DNA of 52,675 nt, taken from NCBI GenBank assembly GCA_016630905.1, contig WBMQ01000025.1, positions 1 to 52,675 on the forward strand, read 5' to 3'. This DNA is from Capillidium heterosporum (Eukaryota > Entomophthoromycota > Entomophthoromycetes > Entomophthorales > Capillidiaceae). Under the pieces are notes generated by a model. The model ran no database searches and had not been told where the DNA came from. It worked only from the letters and a program-made list of their open reading frames with translations. The first letter of the stretch is position 1; each line of letters begins with the position of its first letter. Shown piece by piece: positions 9,001-19,215 of this stretch. The translations under genes were made by a program, and so were the position numbers.

Positions 9001-10891
9001 ATGCAATCTTAAAGTCAATTTGAAAAAGAGTTTTTTTGCCCATAAAGAAGTCAAATTACTGGGACACGTGGTGGATGCCGAAGGGGTAAAAGTCGACCCT
9101 GACAAAGTACAAGGGATTCGAGACATGTTGCCACCTACAAACGTCACTCAGGTTCGGAGTTTCTTAGGAATGACGGGATTTTATCGTCGCTTCATTGAAA
9201 ATTACGCCCAAAAGTGCGATTGTCTGTATCAACTGACACGAAAGGAGACCAAGTTCCGATGGGAGTCACAACATCAGAACGCGTTTGAAACTCTCAAGGA
9301 AGCACTATCATCAACACCTATCCTCCGATACCCCAATTATGAAAAGAAGTTTTGGCTAGAAACAGATGCCAGCGGAATAGGACTGGGAGCTGTATTGGCT
9401 CAGGACTTTCCAGAAGGAAGGTTACCTATCGCTTATACGTCTAAAACATTGTCAAAGGCTGAGAAGAATTACACTACTTCGGACCGCGAAGGGTTAGCAG
9501 TGGTATGGGCAATCAAGAAGTGGCATCATTATGTGCATGGAAGTCAATTTACAGTGGTCACGGATCATGCCAGTCTAGCGTTTTTATATTCCAAGAAAGA
9601 ATTAGTGGGTCGTATCCAACGATGGGCAGAGTTTTTAATGCAATACACATTTGACATCATCCACAGACCAGGGTCAGAAATGATAGTACCAGATACTTTA
9701 TCTCGATTAGTGGCTATGGCAGATCAAGAAAGAGCCCAATCGATCACCAGCGACCAGGAATCATCACGGGAAGATGAGGTGGAAGATATAAGGCCACATG
9801 GAGAATCACGAGTTTTGATCCCAAATCGCAACAAGTTACTATTAATTGAGTTATATCATTCTGCATATACGGGTCACGCTGCTGTTGAGAAAACTAAGAA
9901 AGCTATTGAGAAGAAATACTATATCCCTCAACTCGAAGCTTTAGTCAAGCAAGTGATCCAACGATGTGGCATCTGTCAAGCTCGTAACCCTCGAAGAGTG
10001 TTCAGACCTCTCCAGGGACATAGTCCAACTGCACCAGGACAGGTATGGGGTCTAGATTTTGCTGAACCAGGAACCCGAAGTGAACGAGGACACAAGGTGA
10101 TGATAATTGCCATTGATTACTATACCAAATGGATTGAAGTTAAGGCAGTGAGCTCACCGACATCTGACGCAATGATTAGATTTGTAGAAGAAGATATTAT
10201 AGCTCGTCACGGATGTCCAAATCAAATTGTTAATGATGGTGCCAAAGCACTAGTATCTGAAAAGGTCAGAGAGTTCTATGAACGGTATGATATTGAACAG
10301 GTGGTGTCTCCACCATATCATCCCGAAGGCAACGGTCAAGCTGAAAGAGTCATCCAGTCTGTTAAAAGGATCTTAGACAAGCTCACGTTTCAGCAAAGAC
10401 AACGATGGGACAAATTTCTTCACATTGCGGCTTCGGCTTACCGTATGACCCCTCATGCTAGCACTGGAGAGTCTCCTTTTAAAATGATGTATGGCCGTGA
10501 AGCAAGGACTCCAGAAGACCTTACATTTATGGAACCAGAACTGCGAGGAACTCCGGCTCAACACACAGCCAATCTAGCCAACGAACTACTGGCTATCCAC
10601 GCAGCAGCTGCCACTAAGCAGGCCTTGCAAAGGACTAAATCGAACCAATATTACAACCGCAAGAGGAAGCCTAAGTCATCGGGATTTCAAATAGGAGATC
10701 TAGTTTGGTACGATTTCAGACGCAAAGGAATGGCATCCAATAATCGGTACGATCGTTGGATTGGACCCTGTAGGATTACAAGAATTATACGACCGTCAAT
10801 TTACACCATTCAGAACATTATGGATAATCGACTTCTCAATAACGTTCATCACCAGCTACTTAAAGAGTTTGTGGGTCAAACCGGCCAGTAA
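6041..10891 (+). CDS. pol: Retrotransposon pol: protease, dUTPase, RT, RNase H, integrase
   Basis: A 1616-residue ORF beginning 65 bp after gag ends and in another frame; Ty3/gypsy relatives are known to express pol by frameshifting. After a long low-complexity N-terminal third (about residues 1-290) come a retropepsin-type protease (DTGCSG near 350), a dUTPase domain (about 480-590, with AGNDLYAL and a RSGTAMNNGL motif), reverse transcriptase (YIDD at about 960), RNase H (TDASG near 1109), the HHCC zinc-binding segment (about 1275-1312) and the integrase core, then a short GPY/F-like end (about 1560-1616). The start is the first ATG; the true N-terminus depends on how pol is expressed. It looks intact. 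Confidence 0.93.
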   Translation: MGYAVLTRSQAEELRRQLAEARGNPTLEARLRARLNERENGVGRGEPYNGAQTSGHMSTQGLRHSVPVHTVGNRRGNQGTQYSNQLMVREGLEAVVTQPLPSRLQPGFEISIPTMNPRPTSMSQQTAPAVEPTIALPRQIEETRRHAEETMQPELHCSSTNPDVFAGNDHQSGESSNNLHGSPKNIVEIQNNNPREGRVLPLGQSDQETLHQGSRGLTRDNKGRFVKKLAAQQVPSEEDQIQEDQPSYEERDQFSSRRDETEQPEGPSQMGEHLGHSQLPDNAYEGAQLGITLPLKTAREHPQLRSRLDQLFQGFETGSFFAGQQFIWSSNHAAVVKGVANGFPAQIIIDTGCSGVVLSQGFYDRFHLIEDGEVPIAIGTAEGPTRQERRKAFEKVIISIEGVTAQAPAVVLPGGHYDVLVGMSWLKQVGAVINCATDTVTIGSVSIPMFNQPQFKKAMTALEVTQSEEPVQFILKNHRARMPSKASYGAAGNDLYALTDGQVEPGGTKVFETGIQVIIPPGMYGGIASRSGTAMNNGLTVTGGIIDQNYQTTIKVIIQNDSNRTGTIATGQRIARLITYKINEQPVERSEKTLESFQLDDRGLRSINTRETISPPQEPSTLRSHTAMAVATSFGAVQWLTRNKGGTNNTGRITLYAPEGPKKSYRHTQLEPKIIINKPSIIIAQAIDKPWIKTPLNRLIQIPELHQAFHVEIEEDLTSIESGEKIGMLTVQPLETPEARVDFPTTEPPIDWNPEMLKILHEKMKGIDSEEEIQRLFQVIYSRVLAISQHKYDVGRTKEEYRIRINDEEPIRSYPRRRSQKELEVEKVEVNNLLEAQLIEPSNSPYSAPVVYVRKKDGDIRFCIDYRRINKKIIFDSYPIRRVEEHIEMLNGARFFTTIDLTKGYFQMALHSDSKEITAFKTSLGLFQWLVLPMGMVTSGAVFQRLMDQAMTGLNCCLVYIDDITIFSKTLDDHIIDIGRVLDRLIQCNLKVNLKKSFFAHKEVKLLGHVVDAEGVKVDPDKVQGIRDMLPPTNVTQVRSFLGMTGFYRRFIENYAQKCDCLYQLTRKETKFRWESQHQNAFETLKEALSSTPILRYPNYEKKFWLETDASGIGLGAVLAQDFPEGRLPIAYTSKTLSKAEKNYTTSDREGLAVVWAIKKWHHYVHGSQFTVVTDHASLAFLYSKKELVGRIQRWAEFLMQYTFDIIHRPGSEMIVPDTLSRLVAMADQERAQSITSDQESSREDEVEDIRPHGESRVLIPNRNKLLLIELYHSAYTGHAAVEKTKKAIEKKYYIPQLEALVKQVIQRCGICQARNPRRVFRPLQGHSPTAPGQVWGLDFAEPGTRSERGHKVMIIAIDYYTKWIEVKAVSSPTSDAMIRFVEEDIIARHGCPNQIVNDGAKALVSEKVREFYERYDIEQVVSPPYHPEGNGQAERVIQSVKRILDKLTFQQRQRWDKFLHIAASAYRMTPHASTGESPFKMMYGREARTPEDLTFMEPELRGTPAQHTANLANELLAIHAAAATKQALQRTKSNQYYNRKRKPKSSGFQIGDLVWYDFRRKGMASNNRYDRWIGPCRITRIIRPSIYTIQNIMDNRLLNNVHHQLLKEFVGQTGQ

Positions 10892-10921
10892 GGGACCGGT
10901 TAACTCACAATGGCAGAGGAG

Positions 10922-11511
10922 TGTCAACTTAGCTCTTCAGAGAAGTTGTATATTGAACATCAGATCATTTTTCACAATAGGTTATCTTTCACAAACGATT
11001 TACTTTAAACCATTTGTATCACACCAATCAACCCTCAATGTATCTAACCCTATTTAAAATTAACTATCCTTTTAAAGTACGAATGATTGGGTCTTAACTT
11101 AATGATGGAATACTACGACGAAAACGCACACCTACCCCTTGTTAGAAAAGAATCCACTTACAGGACGCCAAATTAGGACTATCTCCCAAATTACGATATA
11201 TATATCAAAGATGGAAGAGAAGAAAAAAAGGGATTCTTTTGGGAAGAAGTGAGAAGATTTTTGGAGGATTGAAAGGATTTCGTGAAGATTAGTCTAAATA
11301 AACGAATATTATTAGCCAGTAGTTTTACGAAGATAGAGAGTTTTAAAGATTTTCATTGGCTGTAGAAGGTTCGACGTATCTAAATTAGCTAGCCCACAAC
11401 ACGATACACATATCACGTCCCATGCCGAAGGACTCACCAAGTTCGGCCGAACCCACTCAACTGGAAGTCCCAGCCAGTGGTCAGACACCTGGCGGGGGCG
11501 ACCAGCCAACA
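10922..11511 (+). repeat. 3' LTR of the full-length element
   Basis: Appears identical to the 5' LTR over 590 bp. It is followed by the target duplication TATAT and then by the right part of the decayed family B LTR that hosts the element. Confidence 0.95.
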
Positions 11512-12069
11512 TATATTATATTATAGGCTAACTAATATAGATATAGTTAAATCTTTTACAACTAATAAAAGTACTAAAAATTCTTAATCCTTACAAAACT
11601 ACTAGCTAAGAACCTTTAAATGTTTTATAAAACTAATCTAACTTAATATATAATTTTAAAACCTTAAAAACCTTAAACTACAAAATACCAAAATCTTTTG
11701 TATTTTTAAAATTCTTAATCCTAAAAAAAACTAGTTTTTTCTTGTATAAAAAGTATACTATATATTATAACTTTGGGAATAGTTATAACTTATCAATATT
11801 TAAGTGGATATTTCTTTTGTAAAAAGATAAATATATATTTTGGTTATAGTAGTTTACCTTTAAAGTTTAGATCCAATGATTTGTATAGCTAATTAGTATA
11901 GTAGAATTAGTTATCTAGTAATTAAAGTAAGTCTTTAATAAAAGATAAAGTTTATAACCTAAAGTATATTGTTAGAATATAGTATAAATATAAGCTAACT
12001 ATAAAAAATAATATAAATTAATAATTACTCTACAACTTAGCTAAAGAGCTAAGTTAACAATATATTATA

Positions 12070-12725
12070 TGTTGGCTAGTTGCCCTTGCTAAGTGTCTGA
12101 CCACTAGCTAGGACTTCCAGTTGATTGGGTTCGACTGAACTTGGTGAGTCCTTCGGTATAGGACGTGATATATGTATCGTGTTGTGGGCTGACTAATATA
12201 GATACGGTTGATTCCTCTACAACCAATGAAAGTACTAAAAATTCTCAATCCCTGAAAAACCACTGGCTAAGAACCTTTTGACGTTTAATAAAACTAATCC
12301 AACTCAATATACAATCTTAGAACCTTAAAGACCTCAAACCACGAAATACCAAAATCCTTTGTGTTCTCCAATTCCTTAATCCTCTGAAGAAAACCTCTTT
12401 TTTCCTGTCTGAAAGGTACGATATATATATCATAGCTTTGGGGATAGTCATAATTTACCGATATGTAAGTGGATATTTCTTCTGCAAGGGGGTAGACATG
12501 TGTTCTGGTCACAGTAGTCCACCTTTGAAGTTCAGATCCAATGATTCGTACAGCTGATTAGTATGGTAGAACTGGTCATCTGGTGATTAAAGTGAGTCTT
12601 CGGTGAGAGATAAAGTTTATAATCCGAAGCATATTGTCGGGACGTAGTATAAAATGTAAGCTAACTATGAAAAATAATATAAATTGATGATTACTCTACA
12701 ACTCAGCTGAAGAGCTAAGTTGACA
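12070..12725 (-). mobile_element. Solo LTR of family B (B2), moderately preserved
   Basis: A 656-bp LTR in minus orientation, ending ..GCTAAGTTGACA on the plus strand, which is the complement of the TGTCAACTTAGC start shared with family A. A 5-bp duplication TTATA flanks it (12065-12069, 12726-12730). The first 110 bp or so closely resemble family A LTRs; the middle diverges, so B is a related but distinct family. It retains many C and G bases, unlike its neighbours, so it is younger than B1. Confidence 0.85.
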
Positions 12726-13314
12726 TTATAAATAGATTATTCTAGGCTATTTTTAAGCATAATGGATACAAATTATCTATCTAATAAAGTACTAGTTATT
12801 AGTATCTTTATAATCCTATTATCCTTATCTTTTGCTTTTATATAAACCTTTTTAATAAGTAATTATTTTATAATAAACATTTTAATTTCTACTTATTATA
12901 ATTACTATACATTGTTAGAGCTGATTTTTTGTAACTATTAAATTAGCTAAAAGTTAAACCAAAATATTATAAACTTAGAGTAGTTTAAAGTTAATATACA
13001 AAATAGTATTAAATTAAGGATAGCTTAGGATTAGCTTAAAATTTACAAAATAGTATTAGATTAGAATTACTTAAAATTAGGATTAGAGCTAATTAGATGG
13101 AATTAAGTACTAAAACCTAATAGATATTACTGTCCTTCTTAGCCTTATTATGGCTGTAGCCTTATTTGTCTTTATAAACTAACTTTAGATTTAGATTACT
13201 ATTAAAGTATTAGCTATTAAAGCAATAGTATTAAGCTTCTTTAGTTTTATTAGTATAATCATCACTATATTAGTTTATTTTAAGCCTAGCCTAGCATTCC
13301 TAAAAAGACTTCTT
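12726..13314. other. AT-rich decayed repeat sequence, no gene
   Basis: Stop codons fill all frames. The stretch holds somewhat more C and G around 13100-13300 than its surroundings, which suggests a different repeat of intermediate age, but I see no recognisable family. Confidence 0.5.
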
Positions 13315-14627
13315 TACAAATATAGTTAAATTTTCTATAGCTAATAAAAATACTTAAAATTCTTAATCTTTATAAAACTATTAGCTAAAAATCTTTAAAT
13401 ATTTAATTAAACTAATATAGTAAAATTATGACTTTTCTTCTTTTTATACTAATGCTTTAATATATATTATTAATTTAACTCTTAGGCTAAGTTAGGTATT
13501 AAACATTGAAATATTCATTTTTTATAAAAAACTTATGATTTAGCTATTATTAAACAAAGTATTTTAGGGTTATATAGTTATATATTTGTTTTTATACTTT
13601 GAAATACCTACTATTTATTAGTATACATTTTAACTAATAGTAAAGTTGTTTAAATTATCTAAGACCAATTTTTTATTAAAAAGGTAAGTTTGGGATTTTA
13701 AACTTAATGTTAGATTTTTTAATAGTTAATCTATAGAAAAAGTGAGTCCAAAATGTAAAAGCAGATAGTAGTAATTAAAATAGTAATTTTCTAATTTATT
13801 AAAAAAAGAGTTTATTAATAAGCTTTTAAATTATGCCTTGTTTTAGATCTATTATATAGGAAGGATAAAATAAAAAAAGAATAAATAAAGAATAAAAAGA
13901 AAAAAAAAGAAAAATGGAAAATAGACCACTAAATAAAAAAAAATAAAAAAATAAAAGGATAAAAAGGATGGTAAAAGAACAAAAAAAAAGAAAAAGAGTT
14001 TCTAGATCACTTTTATTAATAAAGAAAAAGAAAATTCCTGAGTTAGTTTATTAGAATTGTTTAAAACTTTTTTTTAAGTTTATTCTAATTGTAAATTAAG
14101 TTTAGGTTAGGTTAATTATAATGTTTTAAGGGTTTCTAACTAGAAGTATTATAGGAATAAAGCTTTTATATTAGATTTAATTGTAGGGCAGTTGCTGATC
14201 TATATTAGTTAGCCTATAATATAATATATATATTACATTCTATGTTAAAAAACTTACTTAATTAAAAGTCTAAGCTAGTAATCAAATACTTAGTAAAGGT
14301 AACTAGCTAATATATAATTCTGACTTAGTAATCTATAAGTAAATTATTTTTTAATAAAAAGGTAAATATATATTTTAATTATAATAGTTTACTATTAAAG
14401 TTAAATTTTAATAATTTATACTTAAAAAGTTAATATTAAGTAAAATTAAGTAGACTAGTAATTAATTAATATAATATAAATAAAATATAAAGTAATTTAA
14501 AATAAATTATCAATAAGAATTAAAATACTTAACCTAAAGTATTTTGTTAAGATATAGTATAATTATAAATTATTTATAAAAAATAATCTAATATTTAATA
14601 TATAACTTAGCTAAAAAGCTAAGTTAA
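13315..14627 (-). mobile_element. Decayed family B LTR (B4), split by a family C LTR
   Basis: Bases 13315-13430 follow the left-middle part of B2 and 14313-14627 follow its right part up to the GCTAAGTTAATA end, both in minus orientation. Between them lies a family C LTR in plus orientation (about 13431-14312). Both are heavily decayed and broken. The junctions are approximate. Confidence 0.5.
13431..14312 (+). mobile_element. Decayed family C LTR (C3) inserted in B4
   Basis: Its right end (about 14170-14312) reads as a decayed version of the 3' end of the family A and C LTRs and stops at CTAGCTAATA, equivalent to CCAGCCAACA. It contains a long purine-rich tract (about 13860-14030), the complement of the pyrimidine tracts in C1 (4008-4095) and C2 (15895-15960), as expected for the opposite orientation. 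It is broken and old. Confidence 0.5.
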
Positions 14628-14634
14628 TATATAG

Positions 14635-15096
14635 TATTAGTTATTATTAACTAGTACTTTTAATTAATTAGATTTAACTAAACTTAATAAGTTTTTTGAT
14701 ATATAATATAGTATATATATTTTATTATAGGTTGGTTAATATAGATATAGTTAAATCCTTTATAATTAAAAGCTTTTAAATGTTTAATTAAATTAATTTA
14801 ACTTAATATATAATTTTAAAATCTTAAAAACCTAAAAATATAAAATACTAAAATCCTTAGTACTTTTAAAATTTTTAATTTTAAAAAAACTTTTCTTTTT
14901 ATATAAAAGTTATAATATATATTATAGCTTAAAAGATAGTTATAACTTAATAATATATAAGTAGATATTTTTTTATAAAAAGGTAGATATATATTTTAGT
15001 CATAGTAGTCTATCCTTAAAGTTTAGATCTAATGATTTATATAGCTAATTAATATAATAAAACTAATTATCTATAAAAAAATGACTTGATATTTAA
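14635..15096 (-). mobile_element. Decayed family B LTR fragment (B5)
   Basis: The order of segments follows B2 from its left end to about two thirds of its length, in minus orientation, then breaks off where the decayed family A LTR begins near 15097. It is an old, broken copy. Confidence 0.5.
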
Positions 15097-15718
15097 TATA
15101 TAACTTAGCTTTTTAGAAAAGTTGTATATTAAATATCAGATTATTTTTCACAAGTAACTTATAATTATACTATACCTTAACAAAATACTTTAGGTTAAGT
15201 ATGTTATTTTTTACAAACAACTTACTTTAAACCATTTATATTATACTAATCAACCCTTAGTCTACCTAACTCTATTTAGGATTAACTATTCTTTTAAGGT
15301 ATAAATAATTAGGTTTTAACTTGATAGTAGAATATTATAACAAAAATGCACATCTATTCCTTATTAGAGAAGAATCCACTTATAGGATGCTAAATTAGAA
15401 CTATCTTTCAAATTATAATATATATATTAAAGATTGGAGATAAGAAGAAAAAAGAAAATGGATTTTTGGAGGATTAGAAGGATTTTTATAAGATTAGTCT
15501 AAATAAACATATGTATTCTTAGCTAGTAGTTTTACAAAGATTGAGAGTTTTAAAGATTTTTATTGGCTGTATAAGATTTGATGTATCTAAATTAGCTAGC
15601 TTACAACATAATACATATATTATGTCCTATACTAAAGGACTTACCAAGTTTGACCAAACCCACTCAACTAAAAGTCCAAGCCAGTAGTCAGGCACTTGGC
15701 AAGGGCAACCAGTCAATA
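15097..15718 (+). mobile_element. Decayed family A LTR
   Basis: It aligns by eye along the whole 590-bp LTR of the full-length element, with an extra segment near 15155-15215 and widespread C-to-T and G-to-A changes on both strands. It ends at CCAGTCAATA (15718), equivalent to CCAGCCAACA. It is a useful partner to the young LTR for reading the mutation spectrum. It is an old solo LTR and is broken. Confidence 0.75.
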
Positions 15719-16950
15719 TAGTATATTATAGACTGGCTAATATAGATATAGTAATTACTTTATAATTAATGGTAATATAAAAACTTAATTTTTACAAAAC
15801 TATTAGCTAGAAGTCCTTTAAACTTAAATATATAATTTAGAAGAACTTTTAAAAAAGGTTTTAAATAATTCTAATAAATTAGCACTGAAATTTTCTTTTT
15901 TAATAAAAGTAATTTAAAAATCATTTTACCTTTTTCTTATTTTTCCCTTTTTATTTTTTAAATTTTGCTATATATGTTGTTGGCTGGTCGCCCTCGCCAG
16001 GTGTCTGACCACTGGCTTGGACTTCCAGTTGAGTGGGTTCGGCCGAACTTGGTGAGTCCTTCGGCATGGGACGTGATATGTGTATCGTGTTGTGGGCTAG
16101 CTAATTTAGATACGTCGAACCTTCTACAGCCAATGAAAATCTTTAAAACTCTCTATCTTCGTAAAACTACTGGCTAAGAATATATATGTTTATTTAGACT
16201 AATCTTATAAAAATCCTTTCAATCCTCCGAAAATCTTCTCACTTCTTCCCAAAAGAATCCTCCCTTTTCTTATCTTCCATCTTTGATATATATATCGTAA
16301 TTTGGGAGATAGTCCTAATTTGGCGTCCTGTAAGTGGATTCTTTTCTAACAAGGGGTAGGTGTGCGTTTTCGTCGTAGTATTCCATCATTAAGTTAAGAC
16401 CCAATCATTCGTACTTTAAAAGGATAGTTAATTTTAAATAGGGTTAGATACATTGAGGGTTGATTGGTGTGATACAAATGGTTTAAAGTAAATCGTTTGT
16501 GAAAGATAACCTATTGTGAAAAATGATCTGATGTTCAATATACAACTTCTCTGAAGAGCTAAGTTGACATATGTTATAGCTCAGAAATAAGGCATAAATT
16601 AAAAGTAGATTCTTTTCCAATGAAACAGAAGGTTTGTATCCTAGACATAGTTGTTCACCCTAGCATTTTAGACTTACTTTCTCTACAGGATAACAGTCAA
16701 AGAATCCGAAATCAAATCTAAACCAAGCCTGTATCCTTAATAGAAAATTGATTTCAGATAAATTAAACAAACTGGCAATTGATTAGAGTAATGAAAATGA
16801 ATAGGCAGCAATTAAAAGCGCAGAAAACAGATAGGTAAATGTATACTCAAAGCACATTGTCAAATAGTAGTGCAATTGTGAGTGTCTACAAAAAATAAAA
16901 GCAATACAATGTTCAACATACGACTTAGCCAGAGAGCTAAGTTGATATTT
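15719..16950 (-). mobile_element. Family C LTR (C2), split by a young family A solo LTR
   Basis: Bases 15719-15977 and 16570-16950 form the two sides of one LTR in minus orientation, ending GAGAGCTAAGTTGATA. The left part is AT-decayed while the right part keeps ordinary composition. Family C shares only its ends with family A and has a pyrimidine tract near 15895-15960. The left border is approximate. Confidence 0.5.
15978..16569 (-). mobile_element. Young family A solo LTR
   Basis: A 592-bp copy, nearly identical to the LTRs of the full-length element, in minus orientation. It is flanked by the 5-bp duplication TATGT (15973-15977, 16570-16574), so it arose from a separate insertion followed by LTR-LTR recombination. 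It shows almost none of the AT decay seen in neighbouring copies. Confidence 0.92.
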
Positions 16951-17277
16951 ATTAAATATTGAATGACTTTTATTATTCATAAATAGGCAGTTTTTATACT
17001 ACAAGTTATAAGCTTTTATTTCTCTTTTATTCTTTGCCTGCACTTTGATTTGCTGTCTACCCCTTTCCTATTACCTCAATTAGCCGTCAGTTCATTTAGC
17101 TGACTAAAAGTATTTCTTGAGGTATTTCTTGGATTTTAGATTTGGGTTTTGGTTAGATCGATTAAATATTTTAAAAGGTCCCAGTCGATAATCTTACAGG
17201 AATTAAGAGTCAAGTATTTTTATTAGTTACAAAGAAGACGCCTCACCTATATTAGCCAATCTACAATACAACTGCAC

Positions 17278-18432
17278 ATGTCACGATCTATGCTGAAGAA
17301 CTCACCAATTTCAACCAAATCTATTCGACTGGAAGCCCAGGCCAATGGCCAAACACTTGGCAAAGTCGATCAACCAACAATGGAGCCTTATACAGGGCAA
17401 CAACAGTCTAATCTAGATGCCATAAGAAACCACAGTATCCACGATTGGGAAACCAATAACATCCATTCTGAAAGTGGCTTCCAAGGCAGAATTAAATCTC
17501 CTATCAGCGTTGAAACTGCACGCTATCGGAACGCAGACCCAGGCTTCATCCAAACTGTTACATCAGATCGAAACTCTGTGCCATTGTTAGCTCAGTCTGA
17601 CCAAGGGTGCCAATTACGTTACTCATCTAAGGACATCCTAGTTTGTGGAAGCTCTGACGACGAAGAAGAATATCAGCATCGCCGACTTCGAAGCTTGGGA
17701 ATTGCCCATTTCAACAATGATGAGGCCATGTCCGAATGTTTCAACAAGGTCTACGAACAGGAAGCCAATATTAATATCGAAACAGGGGGCTTGCTAACAT
17801 CTACCCAGAGCAAAACATGGCCCCAGTCAGAGGCAAAGCCCTTGGATACCTTCACTGACGTCAGATCCGTCGATGCATTCAAGTGCCTCATCATGATGAG
17901 GCAAAGACCTGACGAGAAGCTATTCCGCTACCTCATCCGTTTCAATAAGCAAGTGACCCCCATCAGCGGCATGATGCAGCAATCTTTGCTCATCGAGATC
18001 TTTGCCGATTCCCTTAAGCCAGCTCTAAGGGATAAGAGCTTAGATCGCCTCATAGATTGCAACACCCTAGAAGAAGCTATCCGTAAAGCCACAGAGATCA
18101 ATCGCATTTGGTCACTTGATAATCCTTACCTGGAGGCAGGCCAGCTGTGGCCAAATTCTCAAGCTATAACAATCAGCTCAAATCTGCATCCAGTAGTTAG
18201 ATCACCAGGGGCATCGATTGACTACCAAATTCCCCAAGACACAGTTATAGCAACTCAAAGTTCGCTAGAAGCCAAGCAGGATATTATCCTTGAGCTCTTG
18301 AAGAAGCTTTTAGTGACTGCAGAAAATCTTCGCCCCCGTTGTTATAACTGCAATCAAATAGGCCATATAAGCCGGCAGTGTAAAGCACCACAAAGGTCGA
18401 AAAATAGGAGAGGCCCCAATAAACAGCACTGA
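17278..18432 (+). CDS. Gag-like ORF of the broken element
   Basis: A 384-residue ORF homologous to the gag at 4986-5975. Shared features are the start inside the LTR, a 'QPTMEPYTGQQQ' segment just past the LTR end, 'IEIFADSLKPALRDKSLD', and the terminal CCHC knuckle CYNCNQIGHISRQC. It carries an extra segment (about residues 60-130) and weaker similarity in the first half of the capsid region. The frame is open although the rest of the element is broken. It is probably a fossil; domestication cannot be judged from one copy. Confidence 0.75.
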   Translation: MSRSMLKNSPISTKSIRLEAQANGQTLGKVDQPTMEPYTGQQQSNLDAIRNHSIHDWETNNIHSESGFQGRIKSPISVETARYRNADPGFIQTVTSDRNSVPLLAQSDQGCQLRYSSKDILVCGSSDDEEEYQHRRLRSLGIAHFNNDEAMSECFNKVYEQEANINIETGGLLTSTQSKTWPQSEAKPLDTFTDVRSVDAFKCLIMMRQRPDEKLFRYLIRFNKQVTPISGMMQQSLLIEIFADSLKPALRDKSLDRLIDCNTLEEAIRKATEINRIWSLDNPYLEAGQLWPNSQAITISSNLHPVVRSPGASIDYQIPQDTVIATQSSLEAKQDIILELLKKLLVTAENLRPRCYNCNQIGHISRQCKAPQRSKNRRGPNKQH

Positions 18433-19215
18433 AGACCCCCAATTTAATAACCATATGGAGATCCACTAGATATAGCCACAGATGCAGTAAGCTATGCTGT
18501 TTTGACTTGATCCCAGATTGAGAAGTTGGGTAAACAATTGGAGAAGGCTAAAGAAAACCCGATTTTAGAGGCAAGGCAGAGAGCCAGGTTGACTGAAGGA
18601 GAAAATGTTGTTACCCGAGGAGAACCCTACAATAAAGCCCAAGCATCAAGCCATACATCCACCCAGGGAGTGAGACACTCAGCACTAACACATACGGTAG
18701 GAAGTCACAGGAGCAACCAAGGAACCTATTACAATAACCGATTGATGGTCAAAGGGGGGTTGGAGGCCATGGTGACCTAATCATTGCCTTCAAAGTTGCA
18801 GCTGGGATTCAAAATACCTACCCCAACGATAAATCCCCTCCCAGTAACGGTAAACCAGCAACCATGCAGCAGCATTAAAAGGCGTTGTTGACAGATTCCC
18901 AGCCTATATCATTATTGACACAGAGTGTAGTGAAGTAGTACTATCCTAAGGGCTCACAGCCAATTTCACTTAGTAGATGATCAAAAAGTGCCCATTGTCA
19001 TCGGTACAACAGGAAGTTCCACCTGTCAAGAATGATGTAAAGCTTTCGATAAAGTTATCATCACTATCGGAGGAGTAACAACTTAAACCCTGGCAGCGTG
19101 CTACCAGGAGGTCATTACGGCTTATTTGTGAGAATATGTTAGTTGAAGTGGGTGGATGCAGTAATTAATTGCACTAAATATACAGAATCACTATAGGATC
19201 AGTGTCTATATCTAT

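Larger units (their letters stand above)
4486..11511 (+). mobile_element. Full-length Ty3/gypsy LTR retrotransposon with dUTPase (family A)
   Basis: The element has two 590-bp LTRs (4486-5075 and 10922-11511) that start TGTCAAC and end CCAACA and appear identical by eye. The flanks carry a 5-bp duplication TATAT (4481-4485, 11512-11516). Inside are gag and pol ORFs in the Ty3/gypsy order protease, dUTPase, reverse transcriptase, RNase H, integrase. A purine tract (about 10912-10921) abuts the right LTR. It looks whole; identical LTRs imply a very recent insertion. No chromodomain is seen at the end of pol. dUTPase-bearing Metaviridae have been reported from fungi, so the architecture is rare but not unique. 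Confidence 0.95.
4378..12059 (-). mobile_element. Decayed LTR of family B (B1), host of the full-length element
   Basis: Bases 4378-4485 and 11512-12059 are the left and right parts of one LTR in minus orientation, closely following the clean copy at 12070-12725. The 7-kb element at 4486-11511 interrupts it with a TATAT duplication. B1 ends at 12059, only 10 bp before B2 begins. Decay by C-to-T and G-to-A is heavy. It is an old, broken solo LTR; no target duplication is recognisable for B1 itself. Confidence 0.7.

Noticed and set aside
13860-14030. Purine-rich tract as a simple repeat expansion or CRISPR-like array
   Set aside because: There are no regular units or spacers; it is the complement of the pyrimidine tract found in other family C LTRs.
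15965-16177. 70-codon ORF on the plus strand of the solo LTR
   Set aside because: It is the antisense of the gag-start segment in the LTR and recurs as antisense frames in both LTRs of the full element; a shadow.
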